A stretch of 64,000 nucleotides of DNA from RUG695 sp050943135. GTDB taxonomy: Bacteria; Planctomycetota; Planctomycetia; Pirellulales; Thermoguttaceae. The notes beneath the pieces were generated by a model. It was given only the letters and a program-made list of their open reading frames with translations. It was not told where the DNA came from and made no database searches. Both the position numbers and the translations under genes were made by a program. Shown piece by piece: positions 29,193-38,017 of the stretch. The stretch covers positions 33,021 through 97,020 of the forward strand of contig JBMNOP010000014.1 of assembly GCA_050943135.1 (NCBI GenBank), in the 5' to 3' direction. The number at the start of each line of letters is the position of its first letter. Position 1 is the stretch's first letter.

Positions 29193-29948
29193 ATGTCGGA
29201 GAATCCTACGGCGGCCAAGATCGAACGGTTTGCCGAATTTTTAAAAAAGGCCGATCAGATCGCGGTTCTTACCGGAGCCGGGATCTCGACCGAAAGTGGG
29301 ATTCCCGATTTTCGGTCGGCCAACGGGCTCTATAATACGATGACTTCGGCCGAAATTTTCGACATTGATTTTTTTCGGCGGTACCCCGACCAGTTTTACC
29401 GCGTGATTACGCCAGTTTTCCGAAAAATTCTCGATGCCAAACCGAACGTCGGGCATCGGGCGTTAGCCGAGCTGGAAACGAGGCTGAGAAAACGGGTGAT
29501 GATCGTAACGCAGAATGTCGACTCGCTCCATACTAAAGCGGGCTCAGGCGAAGTTGCCGAAATCCACGGAACCTTTCGCACCCTGACCTGTCTGGAATGT
29601 GAAAGAGGGTTCGTTTCCGACGAATTTCTTCCTGATCTTGCAATGGGAAATGTTTTACGGTGTCCTTCGTGCGGCGGTCTGATGAAACCAGACATCACCT
29701 TCTACGGCGAAGAACTCCCGGTCGCCCCCTTCGCCGCGGCGAAGCGGGCGATGTGGGAGGCGCGTTTGCTCCTGGTTCTCGGAACGTCGCTCTTGGTTCA
29801 CCCGGCGGCCTCTCTTCCGCGGGAGTGTGACTCAGGGATCCCCTACGTCATCATCAATAAGACCGAGACCTGGTTCGATGGCCGTTCCGACCTTGTCTTT
29901 CACGAGTCGATCGGTGAGGTGATGGGGGAGGTACTAAGACTCCTATAG
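29193..29948 (+). CDS. cobB: NAD-dependent protein deacylase (sirtuin)
   Basis: Removes acyl groups from protein lysines using NAD. Seen: GAGISTESGIPDFRS (NAD loop), TQNVDSLH (active-site block), the catalytic His in EIHGTFRTLTC, and four zinc cysteines in CLEC and CPSC. Length 251 is normal for the bacterial class. A TATACT at 29171-29176 sits 16 bases before the start, in the 36-bp gap after the GH106-like gene, and may be its own -10. Exact acyl preference is not readable. Confidence 0.92.
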   Translation: MSENPTAAKIERFAEFLKKADQIAVLTGAGISTESGIPDFRSANGLYNTMTSAEIFDIDFFRRYPDQFYRVITPVFRKILDAKPNVGHRALAELETRLRKRVMIVTQNVDSLHTKAGSGEVAEIHGTFRTLTCLECERGFVSDEFLPDLAMGNVLRCPSCGGLMKPDITFYGEELPVAPFAAAKRAMWEARLLLVLGTSLLVHPAASLPRECDSGIPYVIINKTETWFDGRSDLVFHESIGEVMGEVLRLL

Positions 29949-30545
29949 ACAGAAACGGGTTCTAAGTCGAATCTTCCGCTGCCGGGCGCGTGTCCCCGCA
30001 TCGATAAACGCCGTGTAACGATGCCTGCGCTTCAAGAAAGTCGGGCGACGTGTTGCAGGCTGTCTGAACTCCGATTTTAAGAGAACCCATTTCTCTTTCC
30101 CGGGGCTGGCGATCAGGTCGGGTATATTGTCACCGAGCATGTTGGGGCAAGTTCCGATCGCCAGACCGACAATCCCGGTTCGCGCGGTGCTTCGCGATAG
30201 AGGGAGTCAGGGTGTTCGATCGGTGCATGGGTCCTCGTGGAAGGCTAAAAGCAGGCGATAGATTTCGAGGTCTTATACCGTGCGTTCATCCGTGCGATTC
30301 CCTTCCGAAGCTGATCACTGATATTCGGAAGATTCGTTCGCCCGTGAAGGACTGAAACATTGGTTACCACAAAAGACACGTCTCCGCGCCCCGAGCGTGT
30401 CGCCCACGTTCGGGCAGGAGAAAATCCCGCATCGACACTGATCTTGTGTTCCGGCCCGCCGAAAGAGTGACGTAGGCAGGGACCGAGCGGATAACAACAA
30501 AGATCCTCCTGATACCGAGTCGGTACCGCGGCGAGGGGTGCATAA
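29943..30545 (-). pseudogene. Decayed radical-SAM gene of the YhcC (TIGR01212) family
   Basis: Reading the minus strand across frames gives pieces in the order of a YhcC protein: YPLGP, FGGPEHKISVDAGF, then (new frame) SCPNVGDTLG, then (first frame) ISDQLRKGIARMNARYKT and KSIACF, a TAG stop, PSTRTHAPIEHPDSLYREA, then (third frame) GIVGLAIGTCPN and, further on, KRRHRYTAFIDAGTRARQR. These match the family's FTCPN cluster region, the IRDQL helix and the VVGLAIGTRPD strand. At least three frameshifts and one in-frame stop are present, one cluster cysteine looks lost, and the C-terminal half is missing. It cannot make a working enzyme. The 5' limit is approximate. Confidence 0.8.
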
Positions 30546-30591
30546 ATTCTCAGAAGTGCAATGGACTGCGGAATACCGGTGTTTCTTTCCA

Positions 30592-30600
30592 TGGTATAAT
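30592..30600 (+). promoter_or_regulatory. Extended -10 promoter element
   Basis: TGGTATAAT fits the extended -10 pattern TGnTATAAT; no good -35 is visible. The start would fall near 30607, placing two hairpins in the leader of the nucleotidyltransferase gene. Confidence 0.4.
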
Positions 30601-30636
30601 TTTCGGAGGTTTTTCAAACGCTTTGGTAGAAAACCC

Positions 30637-30764
30637 TGTTCCCGTGAAAAGAGAATTCTCCGAAAGGAGAATTACGGGGACACAGACCTTGTTATGTCGG
30701 TCACGGCACGTAAAATGGAAAGAGTTCGTTTTCCGTTAAAGATTCCACCGAAAAGAACTCTTTC
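30637..30764 (+). promoter_or_regulatory. Structured double-hairpin leader
   Basis: First hairpin: AATTCTCC (30654-30661) and GGAGAATT (30666-30673) close a GAAA tetraloop; below it an 8-base one-sided bulge, then TGTTCCCGT (30637-30645) pairs with ACGGGGACA (30674-30682) with one G-T pair. Second hairpin: GAAAGAGTTC (30718-30727) pairs perfectly with GAACTCTTTC (30755-30764), ending one base before the chosen ATG at 30766. This may be a cis-acting RNA that gates translation. No known riboswitch class was recognised. Confidence 0.45.
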
Positions 30765-30765
30765 G

Positions 30766-31506
30766 ATGAACGTCATTTTTCTTGTGGCTGGTTACGCCAC
30801 CCGCCTCTACCCGCTGACGCGCGATTTTCCAAAGCCCCTCTTACCGATTGGGGGAAGGGCGATTCTAGATCGGCTCCTCGATGACCTGGCGACGACCAAT
30901 ACGGTAACACATTGTGCTGTTGTGACGAACGGGAAATTCGCTCCGATGTTTCGTGCTTGGGGCGCACAGAGGAAGTTTCCGATCCCGATCGAGATCGTCG
31001 ATAACGGCACCCAAACCGATGAAACCCGTCTGGGGGCGGTTAATGATCTTGCCCTGGTTCTCGAGCGGCTCGATTTTTCCGGAAAGACACTCGTTGCGGC
31101 AGGGGATAACCTTCTCGATTTTTCGCTCGGTTGCTTTCTCGATTACGAGCGAGAGGGCACGACGAACTGTCTGATGCGCTACTATGAGCCGGATCTTGCG
31201 CGTCTGCGCCGATGCGGAGTTCTGGAACTGGGGGAGGGGGATTTGATCCTTTCGATGGAAGAGAAACCGATCGAGCCGAAATCCCACTGGTGTGCTCCTC
31301 CCTTTTACATTTACCGCGACCTAACCCTCGAAAAGATTAACCGTGCCTTGCACCAGGGTTGCGGCTCCGATGCTCCCGGAAGTCTCGCCGCCTGGTTCTG
31401 CCGCCGGGAACCGACCCGGGCCTTCAAAATGCCCGGCAAACGTTACGACATCGGCACGCTCGAAAGTTACCGGGAGTGCTGCCGGATTTTTGAGCAAGAG
31501 GAGTAA
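30766..31506 (+). CDS. Sugar-1-phosphate nucleotidyltransferase
   Basis: 246 residues with the N-terminal signature of NTP transferases, AGYATRLYPLT followed by FPKPLLPIGG, the metal-binding AAGDNLLDFS and a C-terminal domain with the GKRYDIGT motif near the end. It would make an activated sugar (NDP-sugar) from a nucleoside triphosphate and a sugar phosphate. ATG 30766 was chosen because the family signature starts at once; ATG 30694 would add 24 residues unlike the family. No pathway partner is adjacent, so the sugar is unknown. Confidence 0.8.
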   Translation: MNVIFLVAGYATRLYPLTRDFPKPLLPIGGRAILDRLLDDLATTNTVTHCAVVTNGKFAPMFRAWGAQRKFPIPIEIVDNGTQTDETRLGAVNDLALVLERLDFSGKTLVAAGDNLLDFSLGCFLDYEREGTTNCLMRYYEPDLARLRRCGVLELGEGDLILSMEEKPIEPKSHWCAPPFYIYRDLTLEKINRALHQGCGSDAPGSLAAWFCRREPTRAFKMPGKRYDIGTLESYRECCRIFEQEE

Positions 31507-31549
31507 TTCCGGCATGCCGAGACCGCGAAAAAGCTCTTCTAAAGAAATT

Positions 31550-32557
31550 CTACTCGCTGCCGCCGTCTCGGAAAAACTTTCGAACAATCGCGCGAAACTC
31601 TTCCCCGGTTTTGACCGCGCTGACTTCGGCTCGAAACGCGCTTGCGCCGAATCGGCCGCGCGACCAATCACATGCCCATTTTCGCATAAGGATTGTTCCC
31701 TTTTCTTCCCCGAATCGGTCCAGCACCAAGTCAAAATGGTACAACAGAAGCGCGTGCTGTTCTTTTGGAGTCGGATCGGGAGGGATCGGGCGACCGGCAA
31801 GCCCTTCGGCGATCTGACGGAAAAGCCAGGGACGAGAAGTCGCCCCGCGGCCGATCATGATCCCGTCGACCGGATAGTTTTTCAAGCGGTCGATCCCCTC
31901 TTCGGGGGTGGTGATATCGCCGTTACCGATGAGAGGGATCTTTTTCAGAAAATCTTTGACCCGGGCGATCGCGTCCCAATCTGCTTTTCCGCGATACATC
32001 TGGGCAGCCGTCCGCCCGTGGACGGTGAGAGCCGCTCCTCCTGCATTTTCGACGGCTTGGGCGACATCTCGGGCATTAATGGTATCGGCGGTCAGTCCGA
32101 GACGAATCTTTGCCGTGACGGGGGTTGGCGCGATCCGCTTGGCGACCCGTCGAACCAGGTCTCCCACTTTTTGCGGGTCGCGTAGAAGATAGGAACCGCT
32201 CGCCGAATTTTTGGCTATCCGGCTTGCAGGACAACCAAAATTGATGTCAATAACGGTAACATGGTATTCGTCGACCAGGCGGGCCGCGGTCTCTTCGAGT
32301 GTTTCGGGAAGGTTATCCCAGATCTGAACTGCAAGAGGACGTTCTTCGTCGGCAACCCCCCAGAGGCGTTCCGGGTGTCCGTTGCCCGAAGCGTCCATAT
32401 AGACGAACGACCGGGCACTTACCATTTCGGTCGCGATCAGACCGACGCCGCCGAAATGACGCAAAAGGGTCCGAAACGGCGCCGTAGTAAAACCTGCCAT
32501 CGGTGCCGAAAGAAGGGGTGGGGCGATCAGCACGCCACCGAGATAAAATCCGCTCAT
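31550..32557 (-). CDS. dusB: tRNA-dihydrouridine synthase
   Basis: Flavoenzyme that reduces uridines in tRNA to dihydrouridine. The TIM-barrel landmarks are APMAGFTTAPFR, the catalytic cysteine in NFGCPASRI (Cys109), TAKIRLG, TVHGRTAAQMY and the FMN-phosphate site IGRGATSRPWLF. Length 335 fits the DusB group. Its ATG overlaps the stop of the upstream exported protein gene by 4 bp (ATGA). Which tRNA positions it modifies cannot be told from sequence. Confidence 0.93.
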   Translation of the reverse strand: MSGFYLGGVLIAPPLLSAPMAGFTTAPFRTLLRHFGGVGLIATEMVSARSFVYMDASGNGHPERLWGVADEERPLAVQIWDNLPETLEETAARLVDEYHVTVIDINFGCPASRIAKNSASGSYLLRDPQKVGDLVRRVAKRIAPTPVTAKIRLGLTADTINARDVAQAVENAGGAALTVHGRTAAQMYRGKADWDAIARVKDFLKKIPLIGNGDITTPEEGIDRLKNYPVDGIMIGRGATSRPWLFRQIAEGLAGRPIPPDPTPKEQHALLLYHFDLVLDRFGEEKGTILMRKWACDWSRGRFGASAFRAEVSAVKTGEEFRAIVRKFFRDGGSE

Positions 32558-33537
32558 TCTCCTTCGCTGCCGATCAGACAGTTCACGAAAGTCCGTGCGT
32601 CAAGGCTGGACGAGTAGGCGCTGACATACCGTGCGATCGAGCGGTTGAGTGATTCGAGCACTTCGATATAGCCGAGGGCGGCCAGACGTTTGTTCTCAAG
32701 GGTTTTCAAATAGAGATAGCCGTCATCAATCCTCTCGAAACCGGTAATTTCCGGCGCAAAGAGGTTTTCGACCGCGCCGAGGGAAAACCCACTTGTGTAA
32801 CCTGCGCGAATCTTTTCGGGGATCAGGATCGCTTCGCTTGCCAGTTCGAAACTGCGCGACTGAACCGATTCGGACTGCAACGAGTAGTTGCCGTACCAGG
32901 GGGTAGAGCTTGGAATCGGCCACCCCTTTTCGGTAGAACGGCGGGTTTTGCGCATCAGGTCGACCTGACCTTCACGAATTTTGACACGCGATTGTGCGAT
33001 CCGCGCGTCGGTCGAGGAGATGTACACACGATAGACGGCCAAGAGGGTTTGGTAATCCGGTGTATCGATCGAGGCTTGCCCGAGAACATCGAGAGCCTTT
33101 TCGGCGCTTTCTTTGATATGGGTCTCGACATTCAGTACGGCAATTGTGCTACGTAACGTCCAGTACGATTCGACTGCCGCCAGTCGTTCGGCACCCCTTT
33201 GCACCTGCGCGAGTGCTTCGTGGAGGGAGAGGGGAATCTCGACGATTTCGGTTTCTCCGCCGCCGCTGTTTGTGACCGGCACCTGGTAAAGAACCTTCGT
33301 GATTTGGTGAAGCAGTTCTTCCTGTTCCGGAGTCAGGTCAAGTGAGGTCGGTTCGGTTGTGCCCAGAGCCGACCTGGAGCTTTCCGGAGGGGGCACCGTC
33401 TCGGCCGGAGCATTGGCATGAGCGCTCGCTTCGGTATCGGGGGGAAGCAGGCTCGGCGACTCGGCTTCCTGGGCACAGAGCCGGGTGGCGCACAGCAGAC
33501 AACAGAGGAATATGCCGAAGGAGAAATATCGGGTCAT
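32554..33537 (-). CDS. Exported helical protein, TolC-like, second of a pair
   Basis: 327 residues with a signal peptide (about 1-21), a Pro/Ser-rich linker and a long alpha-helical body containing VESYWTLRSTIAVLN and a central PIPSSTPWYGNYS turn. The upstream neighbour has the same plan with the same ESYW and proline-turn landmarks, so the two are paralogues. Paired helices joined by a proline-rich turn recall one half of an outer-membrane efflux (TolC) protein; no beta-barrel strands are evident. ATG 33537 overlaps the preceding stop by 4 bp. Function unknown; likely periplasmic. Confidence 0.6.
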   Translation of the reverse strand: MTRYFSFGIFLCCLLCATRLCAQEAESPSLLPPDTEASAHANAPAETVPPPESSRSALGTTEPTSLDLTPEQEELLHQITKVLYQVPVTNSGGGETEIVEIPLSLHEALAQVQRGAERLAAVESYWTLRSTIAVLNVETHIKESAEKALDVLGQASIDTPDYQTLLAVYRVYISSTDARIAQSRVKIREGQVDLMRKTRRSTEKGWPIPSSTPWYGNYSLQSESVQSRSFELASEAILIPEKIRAGYTSGFSLGAVENLFAPEITGFERIDDGYLYLKTLENKRLAALGYIEVLESLNRSIARYVSAYSSSLDARTFVNCLIGSEGE

Positions 33538-34841
33538 CGAAGCATCTCCGCGTTTTGACTCGGCCGGGGAATCGTCTGGTATTCCGGCTCGGTGGAGGGG
33601 TCGAACTGAGGGATCTCGGCGGGAACGGGCCGAGGCGATTTTTGAGATACATGGGTCGGGGTGGGGCTGACCGCCAACTTGATTTGCTCGGGCGCCTCCC
33701 ATGTGGGGATCCCGGAGTGACCAGGCAGGGGGATCATTGTGGTGATCAGACGCTGACCACGGACATCTGAACCGACCGTCTCGGCCACATAGGCCGCAAT
33801 CAATTTATTATAGGCCGTCACGGCGCGGACGAACTTTTCTTTGGTGTCGGCCAGTTTATCGGCGGCCGAGAGAAGAAGTTCCGCTGAGGTCCCACCGACA
33901 AAATAGAGATTTCGGTACGCTTCGAGAGCGTTGGCGGCTGCACGGTCGTACTGCATAACGACTTCGTAGCGGGTGGGGATTGTTTCGTTGAGAAGGGCGG
34001 CCTGCGGCGAAAGATTCCTTTCCCGCTTGATATGGTCATAACGGGTTTTATACGGAAGGGTATTCGGAATGTCGGTCGGAATCGCGAGGCGGAGCGTCTC
34101 TTGGTCCCGGGCCGAGGTTTGCCGCGCTCCGGCAAATTCGCACTGCGCTTCGGTGAAGGCAATTTTCGTCTTACCGACTCGTTGGGTGGCGAGCCGACGT
34201 GCCGAGACGAGCGCCGCGGTTTCGGCCGGCGAGAGGTTCTCCCCTTTAGTAAAGCGCGAAATACAGTCTTCAATGTCGCTGGCGTAGATGAGTGCCAGAT
34301 GATAGAGAGCCAGGGCCTCGGTCAGTTCCCAGTACGATTCGGCAATACTTTGCCGTTCCACCGGCTGGGTGATCCCGTCGAGCGCATCGGACAGGGAAGT
34401 CGCTTGGTCGCGGAGTTGCCCGAGAACCGACGGAGGGATCGTGAGCAACGACTTGATCAGTTCCAATTCTTCCCCGGTTTCTTCTCGAGGTTCAGCTTGG
34501 GAGATGGGTTCTTGCGTGTTCGGAGTTGGCTCCTCCACTTCCGTCTCTTGGGGGATGTTTTCCGAAGCGGACGGCTCGGTCTGGTTCGGTGGTGTTTCGG
34601 GAATTTCTCGCGGTTGCAGGTCGACGGCTGCGCCGGGATGCATAATCTCGGCCGGCTGTACCGGAGGAGCTGTCGGAAGATCCGATTCGAACGGGTCAGC
34701 GATCACTATCGCGGCGTCTCCTTCGGGTTCAGAAAGATTATCTTCGAAAAGCGCGGCGTCGTCGGCAGAGACATACGTAACCGCTGCCCAAGCCAAAATA
34801 AGCAGGGAAATCCCGGCAAGACATTTTTTCACTCTTGCCAT
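33534..34841 (-). CDS. Exported helical protein, TolC-like, first of a pair
   Basis: 435 residues: signal peptide (about 1-26), an acidic Pro/Glu-rich segment to about residue 130, then a helical body with IAESYWELTEALALYHLAL, a turn rich in proline and tyrosine (TDIPNTLPYKTRYDH) and more helices. It shares this plan with the next gene and both overlap by 4 bp, so they are probably made together and may form one complex. A promoter lies at 34895-34923, and TGGAG is 8 bases before the start. The family resembles planctomycete TolC-like proteins; role unknown. Confidence 0.6.
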   Translation of the reverse strand: MARVKKCLAGISLLILAWAAVTYVSADDAALFEDNLSEPEGDAAIVIADPFESDLPTAPPVQPAEIMHPGAAVDLQPREIPETPPNQTEPSASENIPQETEVEEPTPNTQEPISQAEPREETGEELELIKSLLTIPPSVLGQLRDQATSLSDALDGITQPVERQSIAESYWELTEALALYHLALIYASDIEDCISRFTKGENLSPAETAALVSARRLATQRVGKTKIAFTEAQCEFAGARQTSARDQETLRLAIPTDIPNTLPYKTRYDHIKRERNLSPQAALLNETIPTRYEVVMQYDRAAANALEAYRNLYFVGGTSAELLLSAADKLADTKEKFVRAVTAYNKLIAAYVAETVGSDVRGQRLITTMIPLPGHSGIPTWEAPEQIKLAVSPTPTHVSQKSPRPVPAEIPQFDPSTEPEYQTIPRPSQNAEMLR

Positions 34842-34894
34842 AACGCGTAAACTCCATTTGATACGGTGAGTGAAGACAGAACTCTCCAGGTCAC

Positions 34895-34923
34895 ATTATA
34901 GGGGATTTTTTCTTCTTTGAAAA
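34895..34923 (-). promoter_or_regulatory. Promoter of the TolC-like pair and dusB
   Basis: Minus-strand TTTTCA, 17 bases, TATAAT. It sits in the 141-bp gap between rnd and the first TolC-like gene and would drive three overlapping genes. Confidence 0.55.
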
Positions 34924-34982
34924 GATGAATGGCTCGGAGGGACGATTCCCGGAATTCAGGGGGATCGGACTGTGCTAAAATG

Positions 34983-36158
34983 TCAGCGGTAGGAGAGAGG
35001 CGTGTCGGGCGAGTCGATGTTGAACGAGACGCTGTGCTTTCCCATGAGGAGTTCTTCCGGGAGGGAACCGAGAAATTCGCGACGCCAGCCGACCGAAAGA
35101 CGGGGAGTGATACTCTCCGGAAGGGTGCCGGCGTAATAGGCAACCATTTCACGGGCGTCTTGGGGAACCGCCAGAATATTAGGGGAAAGGTCCCGCTTTT
35201 TCGCTTCGTTATGAAGAAGCGCCAGAAGCCACGCCGAGGCGATCGGATAGTTGGGATAGCTGAAACCGACCGGAATCTCGGGAAGGGCGAATTCCGGCAT
35301 CGCCAGTCCCCGGGCCACGATTTTCGGCAACTCTTCCAAATACATGGCCGAATCGTTACGACGATGAATCGAGCGTAATGCGCCGAGCCGGTCGGGATCG
35401 GTGGTCTTCAGCTTGGCAAGTTCGATGATCACATCGTCACGCAAAATGTGGTTGGCTCTTCGTCGTTTCAGCGAGGCTTTTTTTTCACGCCAGAGCCACA
35501 GCTCGCGCACTATGGCCAGCTCTCTCCGTCCGAGCGAGGTAATTCCCGAAATTCGTTGCCACCTCAGTCCGGTAAACGAGGCAACCATTTGGGCGAGGTA
35601 ATTATGCGTTTCTTCCCGGAACCAGGAATAACGGCCGAGTTTTTCGAGACGCCGTTTCAGCTCATCGGCCATCCGCGAAAGGAACAAGACATCGTTCAGC
35701 GCGTAGTCGATCTGCAAAATCGAAAGGGGACGCAACCTCCAATCGGTTCGCGTTTCGTCTTTCGGCAGATCGATATGAAGGAGCTCGTCAGCCAGTTTTC
35801 TCAGGCTTGCCGGGTAATCGATTCCGACAAACCCCGCTGCAAGTTGGATGTCGAACAGTTGGTCGGGAACCCGGCCGATTGCTTTATAGCAAAACTCCAT
35901 TTCGGTCCGTGCCGAATGGGCCGTGACATGGAGCGTGGGATCACACAGACGGTTCCAAAAGGGAGTCAGGTCACCGACGCCCAACGGATCGATGAGGACG
36001 GGGCCGAACTCCGTTGCCGCCTGTACCAAACAGAGGTCGACCCGATACTTCCCCTCCGAGATGAACTCCGTATCGAAGTCGATCCGCGTTGCACCACGGA
36101 TCGACTCCAAGTATTCGGAAAGCTCGTCCGGAGTCTGAAGAAAACGGTGTGACGTCAT
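34983..36158 (-). CDS. rnd: Ribonuclease D
   Basis: 3'-5' exoribonuclease that trims tRNA precursors. Motif I is DFDTEF (Asp29, Glu31) and motif III is IDYALNDVLFL (Tyr152, Asp156), the DEDDy pattern. At motif II the expected Asp is Glu86 in HSARTEMEF, which is conservative but changes a metal ligand. A C-terminal HRDC domain follows (about residues 200-290), and length 391 is normal. It lies 27 bp after the NhaD copy on the same strand. Its first bases were copied in the tandem duplication next door. Confidence 0.9.
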   Translation of the reverse strand: MTSHRFLQTPDELSEYLESIRGATRIDFDTEFISEGKYRVDLCLVQAATEFGPVLIDPLGVGDLTPFWNRLCDPTLHVTAHSARTEMEFCYKAIGRVPDQLFDIQLAAGFVGIDYPASLRKLADELLHIDLPKDETRTDWRLRPLSILQIDYALNDVLFLSRMADELKRRLEKLGRYSWFREETHNYLAQMVASFTGLRWQRISGITSLGRRELAIVRELWLWREKKASLKRRRANHILRDDVIIELAKLKTTDPDRLGALRSIHRRNDSAMYLEELPKIVARGLAMPEFALPEIPVGFSYPNYPIASAWLLALLHNEAKKRDLSPNILAVPQDAREMVAYYAGTLPESITPRLSVGWRREFLGSLPEELLMGKHSVSFNIDSPDTPLSYR

Positions 36159-36185
36159 CGGATTCCTATGCCGTCGATGGGGAAA

Positions 36186-37835
36186 TCACCGAAGGAAAAT
36201 CAAGGTCATAACGACCAGGATCGGAAGAAGGATACACGCCGCGTACCCCATGTAACCGAAGAAGCTCGGCATCTTAATCCCCGACTGTTCGGCGATCGAT
36301 TTCACCATGAAGTTAGGTCCGTTCCCGATATAGGTCATCGCGCCCATCATCACCGAACCGAGCGAAATCGCGATCAGGAACGCCAGCGAGATCGGCACAC
36401 CCGAGACGGCTGCGTCTTCCTCGATCTTGGCCGCGTGGTCCGGGTTCCCTTTTGCGTGAGCCGCGTCGGCGGCTCTCGCCGTTTCGAAGAAGACGGCGTA
36501 GGTCGGTGCGTTATCGAGAACCGACGAGAGGGTACCGGTCATCCAGAATAATTCCTGTGCTTCGTTCAGGCCGATTTTACTTCCGACCGCATGGACGCTT
36601 TCGGTAATTTGTCCTCCTTTTTCATTCAGAATCTGTAAAGGCGCCTGCATGCAGAGAAAGATTCCGAAGAATAGGGCGGCCACTTCGATGATCGCGTGGA
36701 AATTGAAGTCGTTTTCGGCACGGACAGCCTTCGAACCGAGGAGGAGCGAAAGGAATACCATCGTAAGCTGGACGATCTCGCGCAGGAACATCGGCGGGTA
36801 CCAATTGCCGAGTGGTTTGCTCGGGTCGAGGAACATCACGGCCAGCACGACGCCGAGCAGGCAGAAGAGGTTGGGCCACAGACCGCTAACCCGTAGAGGC
36901 TCGATGTTGCTGACGTCTCTTTTCAGGTCAACCGGTTCTTCTTTCCGGTAGAACCAGCAGGCATCCAAGAGGAAGTAGAGACCGATCAAAATGGCGTTGA
37001 CAAAGAGCCACATCGGCCAGAGACTCAGGGTCCAGAGGAAATTGACCCCGCGCAGATACCCGAGGAAAAGGGGAGGGTCGCCGATCGGCAGCAGGCAACC
37101 GCCGCAGTTGCAGACCGTCAGAATGAAGAAGATAATCGTGTGGACCTTATATTTCCGCTGTTTGTTGGTGTCGATCAGCAGACGGATCAAGAGCATTGCC
37201 GCGCCGGTGGTGCCGATAAAACTTGCCAAGATTGCTCCGATCGCGAGAATGAGTGAGTTGAGCCGAGGTGTCGCCTTCAGGTCCCCCGAGATGCGGATTC
37301 CTCCCGTGATCGTAAAGAGGGAGAACAGGAGCACGATAAAGGCAATATACTCGCCAATAATGGCGTTCACAAAGATCGCCCCTGCTTTGGGGAGCGAGCC
37401 ATCAACCACCTTGTGGGTCGGCCAGTGGAGGGCAACCGGCGAGGCGTGTACGAAGGCGTAGTAGAGCAGAACGATGAGCCCCAGCCCTGCGGCGACGAGG
37501 AACCGGTTGAGGTTGCTCTCCCAAAAGTGCTCCGTGGCCGGAATCAGGGGGAGAAACGCGATACAAAGGAGCAAAACACAGAACGGAACCGCTGCCCAGA
37601 GGGATGGGGATTTTACCTCATCCTCGACCGGTGTTTCGACCTCGGAGGCTACGGCCTCCTCGGCGGATCCCGCCACGGGCTGTTCATGTTGCTCAAGCGA
37701 AGCGTCCGTCCACTTCTGGGGCAGTCCCGCGAAAAGCAGGAGGATGTAGGCGGCAAAAAGGATGATCAATCCCCAAACAACCGGCTTGGTATTGGTTCCC
37801 ATCGGTGCCGGCGTTTGAATCGTCTGTTCTGACAT
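36186..37835 (-). CDS. nhaD: NhaD-type Na+/H+ antiporter, copy 1
   Basis: 549-residue inner-membrane carrier of the ion-transporter superfamily that includes NhaD, ArsB and CitM. About 12-13 hydrophobic segments are present, with the conserved FIGTTGAAMLLIRLLIDTN, CNCGGCLLPIGDPPLFLG and SVLDNAPTYAVFFE blocks in the two half-repeats. It would exchange sodium (or lithium) for protons. The start has TAGGAG 9 bases upstream and a leader with two hairpins. Copy 2 lies next upstream; this copy keeps a Glu/Gln-rich loop segment that copy 2 lacks. Confidence 0.85.
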   Translation of the reverse strand: MSEQTIQTPAPMGTNTKPVVWGLIILFAAYILLLFAGLPQKWTDASLEQHEQPVAGSAEEAVASEVETPVEDEVKSPSLWAAVPFCVLLLCIAFLPLIPATEHFWESNLNRFLVAAGLGLIVLLYYAFVHASPVALHWPTHKVVDGSLPKAGAIFVNAIIGEYIAFIVLLFSLFTITGGIRISGDLKATPRLNSLILAIGAILASFIGTTGAAMLLIRLLIDTNKQRKYKVHTIIFFILTVCNCGGCLLPIGDPPLFLGYLRGVNFLWTLSLWPMWLFVNAILIGLYFLLDACWFYRKEEPVDLKRDVSNIEPLRVSGLWPNLFCLLGVVLAVMFLDPSKPLGNWYPPMFLREIVQLTMVFLSLLLGSKAVRAENDFNFHAIIEVAALFFGIFLCMQAPLQILNEKGGQITESVHAVGSKIGLNEAQELFWMTGTLSSVLDNAPTYAVFFETARAADAAHAKGNPDHAAKIEEDAAVSGVPISLAFLIAISLGSVMMGAMTYIGNGPNFMVKSIAEQSGIKMPSFFGYMGYAACILLPILVVMTLIFLR

Positions 37836-37871
37836 TGTGCTGACTCCTAATTTTGTGTGTTTCTCCTCTTT

Positions 37872-37961
37872 GTCGGCTTTCCGCCGACATCATCAGAGGG
37901 CGCGGGGCGACCGCAAGTCCTTCCCCCCGACAGAATCCGGCGGGGGGGAATGAGTATACTC
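37872..37961 (-). promoter_or_regulatory. Leader of NhaD copy 1 with paired hairpins and palindrome
   Basis: Three elements: GTCGGC/GCCGAC hairpin (37872-37888), TTCCCCCCG/CGGGGGGGAA hairpin (37921-37950) and the perfect palindrome GAGTATACTC (37952-37961). The same three recur before copy 2 with matching changes in the second stem, so they are probably functional. The palindrome contains a TATACT that could be a -10, but no fitting -35 was found. Confidence 0.5.
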
Positions 37962-38017
37962 CAGATCCATCTTATCCCATTTTCGCAATCAAGGAAGGGA
38001 GTAAGGGGGTTAGGTCT

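Larger units (their letters stand above)
36136..38017. repeat. Tandem duplication, unit A (1.88 kb)
   Basis: Direct repeat containing the start of rnd, the downstream spacer, a complete NhaD-type gene and its leader. It is followed head to tail by unit B with an offset of 1882 bases at the left end. The two copies look about nine-tenths identical by eye, so the event is not very recent. Confidence 0.85.

Noticed and set aside
37952..37961. GAGTATACTC as a promoter -10 for NhaD
   Set aside because: At 16-18 bases upstream no -35-like hexamer exists in either copy; kept only as a palindrome in the leader.
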